Shown: piece by piece, positions 24,873-34,813 of the stretch
Layout: each line of letters opens with the position of its first letter
Numbering within the stretch: position 1 is the stretch's first letter
NCBI GenBank assembly: GCA_013813765.1
Contig: JACCRC010000034.1
Span: 1-41,897, forward strand
Origin: Deltaproteobacteria bacterium
GTDB taxonomy: Bacteria > Myxococcota_A > Polyangia > Haliangiales > Haliangiaceae
DNA length: 41,897 bases
Direction of reading: 5' to 3'
Translations under genes and position numbers: made by a program
The notes under the pieces: model-generated
What the model saw: only the letters and a program-made list of their open reading frames with translations
Database searches by the model: none
Told to the model about the DNA's origin: nothing

Positions 24873-25735
24873 CACGCCGCCTTGTCGTACGCGCTGCGGT
24901 GACCGAGCGCGATCGCGAGCGGCAGCGGCGCGGGGGCGCTCTGACCCTCCTTCTCGACGGCGGATGCCCACTGGTAGAGGCACGTGTAGTAGGCCATGCG
25001 GAGGTACGTCGAGAACGCGACGAACAGCGAGAACATCGTTCCGCCGACGGTGATGCCGACGATGAACGCCGTCGAGCCGGTGAACATCGGGATGATCACG
25101 TAGAACTCGAGCACGAAGATCAGGCCGAACCACAGGAAGCCGATCAGGTTCGTGATGCCGCGGATGCCCACCTCGCCCACACCGATCAGGAGGAGGTGGC
25201 CCTTGTGGAGCGAGCGCACGCGCTTCATCGCCTGACCGAAGCCGGCGTCCTCGATGATGATGCAGGGCAACAGGAGGCAGGTCAGCGTGGTCCAGATCGA
25301 CTCGACGATGCCCGCGATGATCCGTCCGATGATCGATTGTTCGTCGCGGATCGCCGACACGAACATGTCGACGATCGTCGAGACGATCGAGAGGAAGAAG
25401 ATCGCGATGAAGTTCTTGCCGGAGTCGGCCATGCCGGCGCGCATCGACGGGCGCCCACCGCGGAGGTGGACATCGATCATGTTCACGGTCACGCCGCAGA
25501 AGAAGTAGAAGATCGTGAACGAGCCGAGGATGGCGACGAAGCCGACGAACGTCCACATGCCGTCCGACCAGTGCGGGCTCGCGGCGACCAGCGCCATCAC
25601 CCAGGCGACCCAGTAGACGATCTGGATCAGCACCGCATACAGCGACGGCGCGAGCAGCTTCTTGTTCTCGCCAGCCATGCGGAACGCGGCTTTGACGAAC
25701 TCCCAACCCTTGCCCAGACTGTCGAAGAACCCCAT
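24872..25735 (-). CDS. Polytopic membrane protein (DUF6159-like)
   Basis: From ATG 25735 the 287-aa product begins MGFFDSLGKGWEFVKAAFRM, an amphipathic lead typical of this membrane family, followed by about six hydrophobic segments (for example SLYAVLIQIVYWVAWVMALV, ILGSFTIFYFFCGVTVNMI, LIGFLWFGLIFVLEFYVIIP). Acidic and basic loops such as RSLHKGH lie between. The family label is from memory and tentative; function is unknown. A GTG at 25753 overlaps the upstream fusion-gene stop as GTGA and would add six residues; it is a real alternative because neighbouring junctions overlap in the same way. The position implies that the hydrolase/adenylase acts at or near the membrane. Confidence 0.75.
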   Translation of the reverse strand: MGFFDSLGKGWEFVKAAFRMAGENKKLLAPSLYAVLIQIVYWVAWVMALVAASPHWSDGMWTFVGFVAILGSFTIFYFFCGVTVNMIDVHLRGGRPSMRAGMADSGKNFIAIFFLSIVSTIVDMFVSAIRDEQSIIGRIIAGIVESIWTTLTCLLLPCIIIEDAGFGQAMKRVRSLHKGHLLLIGVGEVGIRGITNLIGFLWFGLIFVLEFYVIIPMFTGSTAFIVGITVGGTMFSLFVAFSTYLRMAYYTCLYQWASAVEKEGQSAPAPLPLAIALGHRSAYDKAA

Positions 25736-25749
25736 GGCGGGGAGTGTTA

Positions 25750-28700
25750 TCACGCTCCGCGCGCGGATCGAGCAGAAGCGTCAGTGGGCCTGTATTGCTG
25801 TGCACGGGCATCCCAGGCGTAAACGCCGGGTCCGTCGGAAACGTCGAGATCTCGGATGCCTCGCTTGATCGGGCGGAAGCCATCGGTCAACGGCAGCGAG
25901 TCGACGACACGGATCCTACGGGGGCGGCCGTACTCGGGGAGCGCCGCCACCGCGGCCGAGATCGATGCGAGGTGCGGTTCGATGCTCACGCCGGGTTGGA
26001 GCTGGAGCGCGGCGATCGGTGTCTCGATCTTCGGATCGGCGGGATCCCGCTGGCCGGCCGCGATGCACAGCGCCACGCCGGGAGTCTCGTAGAGCGCGTC
26101 CTCGATCCGGGTCGACGCGATGGCACCGAGGCGCGTCTGGATCATGTGCGACGCACGATCGATGAGCCAGAAGTCGCCCTCGGTGTCCACGGAGGCGATG
26201 TCGCCGGTGACGAACCACAGGTCGCTGGGCTCGAACGCATCGTGGAGCACGCGGCGCGGATCGATGTGCGCGACGTCGGCACCTGCGCGCTGGCCGAGCT
26301 TCGCGACGAGCATGCCGGGCTCGTCGAGTCGGGAGCGGACCAGCCGGCCAGCACCATCGCGCTCGAAGTCGTCGTCGGGAAAGCTCCACGCGGCGACCGC
26401 GAGCTCCGGGCTACCAGGCAACGGGCGGCCCACCGAGCCGAGCTTCTTGCCCCGTGCGTTCGCGAGCACCGCGTTCGCTTCGGTCGAGGCGTACAGCTCG
26501 AGCACACCGACCGGACCGAACCGATCGACGAGCCGGCGCCACACGTCCTTGCGCAGACCGGAGCCGGCGAACAGGCGAACCGGGTTGTTGCGCTCGCCGA
26601 GCACCGGCTGCGCATCGACGAGGCGGCGGCACATCTCGCCGGCGTAGAACACGACGCTCGCGCCGTAGCGGCGGATCTCGTCCCAGAACGTCGTCGGCGC
26701 GAACTTCGAGGCCAGCGCGAGACGCGCTCCACCGACGAGCGCGGCACCCGCGGACACCAGGGTGCCCGACGGATGGTGAAGGGGCAGGCAGCAGTACACG
26801 GTGTCGCGCGTGGTGAGCGTGGCGGCGGCCGCGGCACCGAGCGCGGAGAACGCCCATCGGCGGTTCGTGATCCGCGTGGCGCGCGGTGGCTCGTGGATCC
26901 CCGACGACACGAACACCATCGCGAGGTCGCGCGCGCGGCCCGGATCCGGCTTGTACCAAGCAGGGAGGGTGACCGTCGCCGGATCGATCGACTCCATGTC
27001 GATCACGCCCGCAGGAAGCGTGCGCGGCACCCCCGGCTGCCACGGAACCTCGCCGACGCCGCCGAGCACGAGCACCTTGCCCGCGATCGAGGCGCGCGCG
27101 CGGGTGGCGCTGTCGGGATCCGTGATCAACAGCTCGGTATCGCCGAGCTCCATCGCCTTCGGGAGCATCTCGTCGTGCGTCTCCGGCGAGAGCAGCACCG
27201 CGACGGCGCCGAGCCGGTTGATCGCACACACGACCGTCAGGTGGCTCGGGCGCGACTTCATCATCACGCCGATCTTCTGGCCGGGCTTGATGCCGCACGC
27301 GATCAGCCCGCGCACGACTGCATCGACACGGCGGTTCGCATCGGCGTACGTGAAGGCGCGGCCGCGGAACAGGAAGAACGTGCGGTCGCCGATCTTGTCG
27401 GCCTGCTCCGAGAGCGAGCGCCCGAACGAGATCAGCGAGTCGTCCTGTAGATTTCGCAGGCGATTGAGCCGCGGCACCTGCCAGCGCGCGTTGTCGAGGT
27501 AGTTGCCGACGTCCTCGGTGAGCTCGCTGACGCGCTCGAGTGCGGCGGCTGCGGTCTTCTCGACGATCTCGCGCGCGATGTCGAGCGTCGACTCGTCGTG
27601 CGCCTCGTCGTCCTCGTTGTCGGTCTCCGCCGGCTGACCTTCGGGCTCTGGCGCGCGTGCATCGATCGCAGCCGCCGGCAGCGGGCCCGCGCCTTCGCGC
27701 CAGCGCATCCACGCCACCACGCTCGGCCACGTCACGGTCAGCGCCGTCGAGCCGACGACGAGGCCGAAGTGCCCCGCCTTCAGCGTGATCTCGTACATCG
27801 TATCGACCTTGGGCGAGGCGCGCCGGATCCCGCGCACGGCGGCGGGCCGGCCCATCTCGTCGCGGCTGCCGAGCATGTAGAGGATCGGGCACGTCAGGTC
27901 GGAGAGCGTGACGGTGTGGCCGTCGATCACGAAGCCGCCCGACTGCATGCGATTGCCGACGATCAGATCGTCGACGAACTTGCGGAACGCGGGGCCTGGC
28001 CACGCGACGAAGCCCTCGCCACCGAGGAACAAGCGCTTTGCCTCGCGTTTCTCGAGCGCGGTCCGGTCGTGCAGGTTCTTCACGAAGTCGATTAGCTGCA
28101 TCGCCTCCTTGCGCGCGGAGAGCAGCTTGAAGCCGGTCGACGTGAAGAAGCCGGGAAGACCTTCGATGCGCGCGAGCGGCCACGAGAGCGCGGCGCGCAG
28201 GCCGGCGACGAGTCGCTCGGTCGTGTCCTCACCGAGCCGCACGGTGCGGTGCAGGTCGACGGGGCTCCCCATCGTGATCACGCTCGCGAGCCCGGCGGAT
28301 CGGCGGAACGCGGCGGCCTGGTAGCAGAACATGCCGCCCTGTGAGTACCCGGCGAGGTGGACGTCGTGACCGGTCGCCGTGCGTACGCGATCGATCGCCT
28401 CGGAGACCGCGCGCACGTGATCGTCGAGCGTGCGGTCCATGCCGCCTTCCTCGGTCTCGGGCCGGCCGAAGTCGACGAGCCACACATCGCATCCCCACCG
28501 CGAGAGCGCAGCGACCGCGCTGACGTCGGGCGAGATGTCGTAGACCTCGGACGCGACCATCAGCGGCGGCACGAGCAAGAGCGGCGCGCGCACGGGCGTG
28601 ACGCCGGCATCGGGCGTCTTCTCGTAGCGCCGAAGGCGATAGAGCTTCTCCTCGTGGACGACCTCGAACGGCGCGCCATAGGGAGCGGTGAGGCGACCGG

Positions 28701-28770
28701 CCCGCGCGATCTCGAGACCGTTTCGCCACGCGAGCCCGAGGCGCCGCAGGCGCTTCGCCCACCTGGCCAC
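25750..28770 (-). CDS. PhaC-like alpha/beta hydrolase fused to acyl-adenylate-forming (AMP-binding) domain
   Basis: The 1006-aa protein is a two-enzyme fusion. Residues 1-365 resemble PhaC-type proteins, with nucleophile elbow AGYSQGG (Ser143, where PHA synthases use Cys), Asp304 (GSRDEMG) and His334 (KAGHFGLVVGS). An acidic linker (about 372-400) and a helical stretch follow. Residues 445-985 are an ANL-superfamily domain: LPLHHPSG (662-669), YASTE (760-764), TGD (855-857), IDR (870-872) and the late-motif Lys969 in TDGFRPIKR, comparable to the TGTFKxxK region of FATP-type enzymes. The usual P-loop (SSGTTGxPK) is degenerate, VSSGIHEPPR at 621-630. It could activate a fatty acid and transfer or release it, but polymer synthesis is unlikely with Ser143. 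The GTG start lies 3 nt after the upstream FHA gene. Confidence 0.85.
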   Translation of the reverse strand: MARWAKRLRRLGLAWRNGLEIARAGRLTAPYGAPFEVVHEEKLYRLRRYEKTPDAGVTPVRAPLLLVPPLMVASEVYDISPDVSAVAALSRWGCDVWLVDFGRPETEEGGMDRTLDDHVRAVSEAIDRVRTATGHDVHLAGYSQGGMFCYQAAAFRRSAGLASVITMGSPVDLHRTVRLGEDTTERLVAGLRAALSWPLARIEGLPGFFTSTGFKLLSARKEAMQLIDFVKNLHDRTALEKREAKRLFLGGEGFVAWPGPAFRKFVDDLIVGNRMQSGGFVIDGHTVTLSDLTCPILYMLGSRDEMGRPAAVRGIRRASPKVDTMYEITLKAGHFGLVVGSTALTVTWPSVVAWMRWREGAGPLPAAAIDARAPEPEGQPAETDNEDDEAHDESTLDIAREIVEKTAAAALERVSELTEDVGNYLDNARWQVPRLNRLRNLQDDSLISFGRSLSEQADKIGDRTFFLFRGRAFTYADANRRVDAVVRGLIACGIKPGQKIGVMMKSRPSHLTVVCAINRLGAVAVLLSPETHDEMLPKAMELGDTELLITDPDSATRARASIAGKVLVLGGVGEVPWQPGVPRTLPAGVIDMESIDPATVTLPAWYKPDPGRARDLAMVFVSSGIHEPPRATRITNRRWAFSALGAAAAATLTTRDTVYCCLPLHHPSGTLVSAGAALVGGARLALASKFAPTTFWDEIRRYGASVVFYAGEMCRRLVDAQPVLGERNNPVRLFAGSGLRKDVWRRLVDRFGPVGVLELYASTEANAVLANARGKKLGSVGRPLPGSPELAVAAWSFPDDDFERDGAGRLVRSRLDEPGMLVAKLGQRAGADVAHIDPRRVLHDAFEPSDLWFVTGDIASVDTEGDFWLIDRASHMIQTRLGAIASTRIEDALYETPGVALCIAAGQRDPADPKIETPIAALQLQPGVSIEPHLASISAAVAALPEYGRPRRIRVVDSLPLTDGFRPIKRGIRDLDVSDGPGVYAWDARAQQYRPTDASARSARGA

Positions 28771-28773
28771 CGT

Positions 28774-29583
28774 TCAGCCCGGTTCGCCGGCGAGCCGGTA
28801 ACCGACGCCGCGCTTGCTCTCGATCAAGTCGTCCGCCGAAACGCTCGCGAGCTTGCGCCGCACGCGGTGAACGAGCTCGCGCACGTTCTCGCTGTCGGCC
28901 TGCACGGAGCGGAACGACAGCGCATCCGCGATCTCGTGCCACGCGACATACGCGAGCTCGGCATCGCTGACGGTGCGGCGCCGCTCGACGAGCAGCTGCA
29001 AGAGGCCGAACTCCATCGCGGCGAGCTCGATCGACGAGTCGGCGATCCGCAGCACGCCGCCGTCGACGCGCTGGCGCAGATCGAGCTGGTGACCGCGGGG
29101 CGTGGTGACCTTCGCGGAGAACACGAGCTCGTCACGGCGCGTGGGCGCGGTGCGACCGGAACCGCGAGGCGGCTCGATCTTCGGGAGCGCGTCGGGCCAG
29201 AAGTAGAACTTCACGTCGCCGAGGCGGATCGTGTTCCCACCGGTCAGCGCCACGTCGGTGATCCGGGTGCCCTCGACTTCGGTCCCGTTGCGGCTGGTGT
29301 TGTCGACGATATGCCACGTGCCATCGACGACCTTCAGCGAGGCGTGCTCGCTCGACACCGACGCGTGGAGCACCGCGATGTCGACGCGGGGATCACGACC
29401 GACGCGGGTACCGTCAGCCAGCGCGTGAGCAACACCCCACGCATCGACCAGGGCGGCGTTCGGTGTCTGCACGCGGGAGAAGATCTGCTCGCTCGTGATG
29501 CCGGGCGAGGCGATCGCGACTCCGTGAGACGTACACAGGACCCCGATCGAGCGCGGGGACGAACAGAGCAGACACGCGACCAT
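28774..29583 (-). CDS. FHA domain + OmpR-type winged-helix regulator
   Basis: The 269-aa protein has a central FHA domain (about 50-125) with the phosphothreonine-binding set GR (62-63), SSEH (77-80) and RNGT (98-101). A C-terminal winged helix (about 180-265) ends VRRKLASVSADDLIESKRGVGYRL, the usual recognition-helix and wing pattern of OmpR-type transcription factors. The N-terminal 45 residues include Cys5 and Cys7. It should bind DNA and a phosphothreonine protein, so a serine/threonine kinase is the expected upstream signal; two kinase genes lie within 12 kb. It is first in a four-gene unit with the hydrolase/adenylase fusion and so may regulate its own operon. A divergent Gly-rich lipoprotein gene shares the upstream region. 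Confidence 0.88.
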   Translation of the reverse strand: MVACLLCSSPRSIGVLCTSHGVAIASPGITSEQIFSRVQTPNAALVDAWGVAHALADGTRVGRDPRVDIAVLHASVSSEHASLKVVDGTWHIVDNTSRNGTEVEGTRITDVALTGGNTIRLGDVKFYFWPDALPKIEPPRGSGRTAPTRRDELVFSAKVTTPRGHQLDLRQRVDGGVLRIADSSIELAAMEFGLLQLLVERRRTVSDAELAYVAWHEIADALSFRSVQADSENVRELVHRVRRKLASVSADDLIESKRGVGYRLAGEPG

Positions 29584-29678
29584 GCACAGTTACGATCACC
29601 CGGGAGTCTGTCCTTACGCAAGCACAACAACCAGTTACCAGGTGCCGTGCACCACACCCCCCGGCGAGGCCCGCCCGC

Positions 29679-29684
29679 TATGAT
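29679..29684 (+). promoter_or_regulatory. Putative -10 hexamer (TATGAT), 7 nt before the ATG at 29692
   Basis: The hexamer overlaps two upstream in-frame ATGs (29680, 29683), which therefore could not be translated from a leaderless message. This favours ATG 29692. Confidence 0.5.
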
Positions 29685-29691
29685 GGACCAC

Positions 29692-31146
29692 ATGTGGCCG
29701 CATCTCGCGCGGGCCCTCCTGGCGACCTCGCTGGGCGGCTGCTCGCTGCTCTACAACCCGAGCAATCTCCCCCCGCAAGCCGACGCAGCTCCGGATGCCG
29801 AGATGCTCGTCGATGCGGACCCGTCGATGCTCGACGTCACGGACCTCAAGCCCTCGGTGCTCGTCGAGGGTGCCGGCGCCAACGGTAGCCGCGTCGCGGT
29901 GCTCGTGATCGACGGCTCGCACATGGTCGCCGAGGGCGCGATGGTGATGATCACGCCTGCCGCGGGCGCACCGAAGGTGCCGATGCTGATGGTCGACAAC
30001 TCGAAGATCGTCGTCGAGGGCAACGGCAAGCGGCTCGCGGTACCGGTCACGCTGCCGGTCGACATGGGCCTCGCCGCGGGCGACATGATCGCGATGGACG
30101 TGACGGTCGTGCAGACCTCCGGCGGCTCCATGCTCACGAAGAAGCTCGGCGGGAAGCTCCAGATCAAGGGACTCGGCGAGCTCGACACGATGGGCGCTGT
30201 CTCGCTCACCGGCTCCACCGAGTACTCGTTCGTGAACATCAGAGCCGGCGCGACGCTCACCGTCCCCGGCGGGCAGATGAATCCGATCATCATCCGGTCG
30301 ACGTCGTCGCTGACGATCGCGCCGTCGATCTCGATCAACCTCAGCGGCAGCGGCATGACGCCCGGGCCGGCCGGTGGCGCTGGTGGAACGGCAGGGCCCG
30401 GCGGCATTGTCGGTGGTTCGCAGGGCGGAGAGGGCGGCGGGCCGGCGAAGGGTCTGCCTTCGGGCGGTGGGGGTGGTTTCAACGCGCCCGAGCAGCTCAC
30501 CTCGATCGATGGAATGACCAGTGGCGGACCGAACCGCTCGAGCGGTGGTGCCGGTGGTGATGGCATGTCGCTCGGTGCGGCGGGCGGTGCCGGTGGCGCG
30601 GGCGGCGGATCGATCGCGCTGATCGCCGACGGTAATCTCGTCGCGGGCGCGGTCACCGCGAAGGGCGCGGCGGGCACGATGCCGGGCGGGAATCCCGGCG
30701 GCGGCGGCTCCGGTGGCGTGGTCTACGCACGCGCCGGCGGCACGCTGACTCTCGGTGCGGTCGATGTCACCGGCACCGGGAACGGAGCCGCGGGACGCGC
30801 GCGCTACGACGCGGGCAGCACGGCGACGGTCGCATCGGCCGGCTCGATGTTCCGCGGTCCCGCGTTCGTCGACCCACCCGCGATCGTGAAGTCCGAGCGT
30901 CCGATGCTCTCTGTCGTCGGTACGCCGCTCAAGCCGTTCCAGTTCTACTGGACCAACGATACCGGTCTGGAGATCCAGGGCCCGTACATGCAGACGTTCC
31001 CCGCGAGCGGCACCACGATGCTCGCGTTTCCGACGACGCCCGGTCTCTTTCGCGGGCTCAATACGCTGTGCGTGCTCGCAGCGGGCGCCGATGCGACGTC
31101 GAACACGAAGACGTGCGTCGACGTCGCGTACCTGTTCGCGCCGTAG
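29692..31146 (+). CDS. Glycine-rich lipoprotein
   Basis: From ATG 29692 the 484-aa product has a signal with lipobox LGGC (Cys17) and then an Asp/Pro linker. Residues about 40-220 form repeated beta strands (VLVEGAGANGSRVAVLVIDG; AVSLTGSTEYSFVNIRAG). A very Gly-rich region follows at about 220-345 (AGGAGGTAGPGGIVGGS; SGGGGGF; AAGGAGGAGGGSIALIADG), then GGGGSGGVVYARAGGTLTLG and a C-terminal beta domain. The GGGGSGG-plus-strand motif is common in surface proteins of this bacterial group; no enzymatic site is seen. It probably sits on the outer membrane as a structural or adhesive protein. The in-frame region upstream to 28357 is antisense to other genes and is not coding. Confidence 0.78.
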   Translation: MWPHLARALLATSLGGCSLLYNPSNLPPQADAAPDAEMLVDADPSMLDVTDLKPSVLVEGAGANGSRVAVLVIDGSHMVAEGAMVMITPAAGAPKVPMLMVDNSKIVVEGNGKRLAVPVTLPVDMGLAAGDMIAMDVTVVQTSGGSMLTKKLGGKLQIKGLGELDTMGAVSLTGSTEYSFVNIRAGATLTVPGGQMNPIIIRSTSSLTIAPSISINLSGSGMTPGPAGGAGGTAGPGGIVGGSQGGEGGGPAKGLPSGGGGGFNAPEQLTSIDGMTSGGPNRSSGGAGGDGMSLGAAGGAGGAGGGSIALIADGNLVAGAVTAKGAAGTMPGGNPGGGGSGGVVYARAGGTLTLGAVDVTGTGNGAAGRARYDAGSTATVASAGSMFRGPAFVDPPAIVKSERPMLSVVGTPLKPFQFYWTNDTGLEIQGPYMQTFPASGTTMLAFPTTPGLFRGLNTLCVLAAGADATSNTKTCVDVAYLFAP

Positions 31147-31156
31147 TGGTATCGCA

Positions 31157-32913
<1,757 letters not shown>

Positions 32914-32914
<1 letters not shown>

Positions 32915-33750
32915 CAGAACCTCCCGAGCCACGTCACCGTGCCGCCACTCCCCTCGGTGGTCGGCGCGACGACCATCCGCGCTTCCTGGCCGGAGGTGAC
33001 GAACAGGACGGTGGTGGCGATCGCACAGCCGATGCCGATCGCGAGGCCGGCATCCGCGATCAATCCCGTGGTGCGGATCGAATCGCGCTGGCTCTCGGTG
33101 CAAGTGTTCGGGCTCGCATCGCAGTCGTTGTACTTCGAGCGAGCGCGCAGGCCCATCGCGATGCCGAGACCGAAGCCGACGCCGCTGACGACCGCGGTGA
33201 CCCGCGCGGGCGTGGTGAAGTGGCGCGGGACCTCGGGCTTCATCGTGCCGACGGGACCGCCGCCGAGCTTCGGCTTCGGGCGCACCGGCGCGTCGGGGAG
33301 CAGCTGCGGCGCCGACGCGACGAACCGCGCACGCGCATCGGAGAGCGTGGCGATGTCGATCGCGGGGCGCGATGCGCTCTTCCCACTCGCGGGCTCCATC
33401 CACGTGGTGTCGACCTGGATCGCACCGCCGGTGCCGGTGTCGACCATCACGACGAACAGAAGCTGCTGCGCGCCGACACGCTGCGCGACATCGGCCACGC
33501 ACGTGGGCGTCGCGACGCAGTCGGGCGGGATGCCATCGGGCGGGAGCTGCCGACGAACCTCGAGCCCGCCAAATGCCTCGATGTCGAGCTCGGCCTCCAG
33601 CGCATCGGCGAGCTCCTGGCTCAGCGCATCGACGCGCGCGGCATCGAGGTTCACCGCGATGCCGGGGACGATCGCGACCCTCAACTTGTCAGCCGCGGCC
33701 GACTGCATGAGCGCGGCCGACACAACAAGGAAGGTCAGAGAGTGCTTCAC
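32914..33750 (-). CDS. Exported protein coupled to the transmembrane kinase
   Basis: The 278-aa product has a signal peptide (SAALMQSAAADK, likely cleaved near residue 21). The mature N-terminal domain (about 22-140) has alternating strands and helices (LRVAIVPGI; ALSQELADALEAEL; GAQQLLFVVMVD) and a Cys pair in PPDCVATPTC, suggesting a substrate- or ligand-binding fold. Two hydrophobic stretches (about 185-200 and 230-252) could insert in the membrane, with a Cys-containing loop between. I do not recognise the family. The GTG start is chosen because TACGAT ends 6 nt upstream. The TGATG overlap with the kinase suggests that it modulates or senses for that kinase. Confidence 0.72.
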
Positions 33751-33756
33751 GTGGTC

Positions 33757-33762
33757 ATCGTA
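33757..33762 (-). promoter_or_regulatory. Putative -10 hexamer (TACGAT), 6 nt before the GTG at 33750
   Basis: Exact 6-nt spacing to the start of the exported protein and kinase operon; no Shine-Dalgarno between. Confidence 0.45.
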
Positions 33763-33833
33763 TCGACGGTGCCGTCGAAGAAAGTAGGGTGCAGCTTACG
33801 TGTCGGGTGAGGGTTGCGTTAGCCCAACCACAC

Positions 33834-34454
33834 TCACTTACTCTTCGCGGCCAGTTGCTTCTGCTTGTCCTTGTCCCCGAACAACCGCTGCCGCTCACCC
33901 TTGCGATTGTAGTTAACAGCATAGAGCAACCCCGCGATGCCCGACAGCGGCATGAGGACGAGGAGTGCGGGCATGAGCAGGATCCACGGCAGCTTGGACG
34001 CGATCGCCGCGAACGCGAGCCACGCCACGGAGCCTGGAATCGCTTCGCGTAGCGAGCCGGCGTAGAGCCAGCCGATCGGTCCGAGCACGGTGGACGCAAG
34101 CGCTGATTTGACCCACGACTTGTCGCCCTGCTTGGGCGTCTTCGTCAGCTCGGCCTTGACGCCCTGCGCCCGCTTCGCGAGCGCGAGCGCGTTCGTGATG
34201 TCGCTGCCCGTGGAGGCATCATCGTCCTCCTCTTCGACCGGCTTCGGCTTCGGCTCCGGCTTCGGCTTGGTCTTCGAGACGAGCTCGGCCTGGCGCGCGG
34301 TCAGCGCGGCTTTCTCGGCCGCCTGCGCTGCGCGGAGGTCCCGGACCTTTGCAAGCGCGGCTTCGCGGCGCACTTGCTTTGCCGCCGCGTCGGCCTTCAC
34401 CTCGGCCTCCAGCGCGGCCAGCCGTTCCATCACGGCTCGGTCGTCATCGGACAC
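33834..34454 (-). CDS. Coiled-coil membrane protein of unknown function
   Basis: The 206-aa protein starts with a charged helix rich in Ala, Lys and Glu (about 5-60, for example AALEAEVKADAAAKQVRREA), a likely coiled coil. A Lys-Pro repeat (KPKPEPKPKP) and an acidic run (EEEDDDAS) follow. Two hydrophobic segments at about 140-185 (VAWLAFAAIASKLPWILLM and ALLVLMPLSGIAGLLYAV) would cross the membrane, leaving a basic C-terminal tail. No family is recognised. The start is a GTG with CATAGT ending 6 nt upstream. It is divergent from a small lipoprotein gene across only 27 bp. Confidence 0.72.
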   Translation of the reverse strand: MSDDDRAVMERLAALEAEVKADAAAKQVRREAALAKVRDLRAAQAAEKAALTARQAELVSKTKPKPEPKPKPVEEEDDDASTGSDITNALALAKRAQGVKAELTKTPKQGDKSWVKSALASTVLGPIGWLYAGSLREAIPGSVAWLAFAAIASKLPWILLMPALLVLMPLSGIAGLLYAVNYNRKGERQRLFGDKDKQKQLAAKSK

Positions 34455-34460
34455 GCCTGG

Positions 34461-34466
34461 ACTATG
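34461..34466 (-). promoter_or_regulatory. Putative -10 hexamer (CATAGT) for the coiled-coil gene
   Basis: Ends 6 nt before the GTG at 34454. It lies inside the 27-bp divergent gap, next to the plus-strand hexamer at 34468. Confidence 0.4.
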
Positions 34467-34467
34467 G

Positions 34468-34473
34468 CATGAT
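34468..34473 (+). promoter_or_regulatory. Putative -10 hexamer (CATGAT) for the small lipoprotein gene
   Basis: Ends 8 nt before the ATG at 34482. One base separates it from the opposing hexamer, so each -35 contact would fall inside the other gene. Confidence 0.35.
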
Positions 34474-34481
34474 CCGACGGA

Positions 34482-34793
34482 ATGTCGTTGCGAACGATCC
34501 TCCCGCTGACGGCCGTTTTCTTCCTCGGCTGCGGCGGCTCCGAGAAGACCTCCAACGAGCCGACGACGGCCAAGGAGAAGCAGCGGCGGGAGGCCAAGGC
34601 GAGCGGCGAGGACGACAAGGGCTCGAGGAGCTGGGGCGGCTGGCGCTACAAGGGCGACCGCAACTCGTGCTTCTTCCAGGTCTCCGGAAAGTGCTTCAAG
34701 ACGGAGAACGCTGCCTGCCAGGCGGCGCGCTGCGCGAAACCCAAGAAGTGCAACGTCACGGGCGGTGGCCCGGCGCTCGTCAGCTGCAAGTAG
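34482..34793 (+). CDS. Small lipoprotein of unknown function
   Basis: The 103-aa product has a lipoprotein signal (lipobox FLGC, Cys17). A charged hydrophilic linker (about 20-48) precedes a small C-terminal domain with six cysteines (NSCFF, GKCFK, AACQAARCAKPKKC, SCK) that probably form disulfides. No known domain is recognised. No Shine-Dalgarno is present. Its 3' end is 20 bp from the convergent DAG-kinase-like gene, with no terminator seen between. Confidence 0.72.
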   Translation: MSLRTILPLTAVFFLGCGGSEKTSNEPTTAKEKQRREAKASGEDDKGSRSWGGWRYKGDRNSCFFQVSGKCFKTENAACQAARCAKPKKCNVTGGGPALVSCK

Positions 34794-34813
34794 TCAAAAC
34801 GCCGAAGCGAGAG

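Noticed and set aside
25744..27450. Long plus-strand frame opposite the hydrolase/adenylase fusion
   Set aside because: Arg/His-rich shadow; the opposite strand carries YASTE, TGD and other motifs.
25750..28770. True PHA synthase
   Set aside because: Nucleophile is Ser in GYSQGG rather than Cys in GxCxG, and no PHA granule or precursor genes are nearby.
28357..29679. Upstream extension of the Gly-rich lipoprotein frame
   Set aside because: Antisense to the FHA regulator and fusion gene; the lipoprotein signal begins at 29692 (or 29680).
32915..33502. N-terminal extension of the transmembrane kinase
   Set aside because: Overlaps the exported-protein gene in another frame; kinase homology begins after MTVEVADDL at 32914.
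33807..33837. Imperfect hairpin (GTGAG-GGTTG / CAACC-aca-CTCAC) at the end of the coiled-coil gene
   Set aside because: Stem is broken by a bulge and not followed by a T-tract on the minus strand; too weak to call a terminator.
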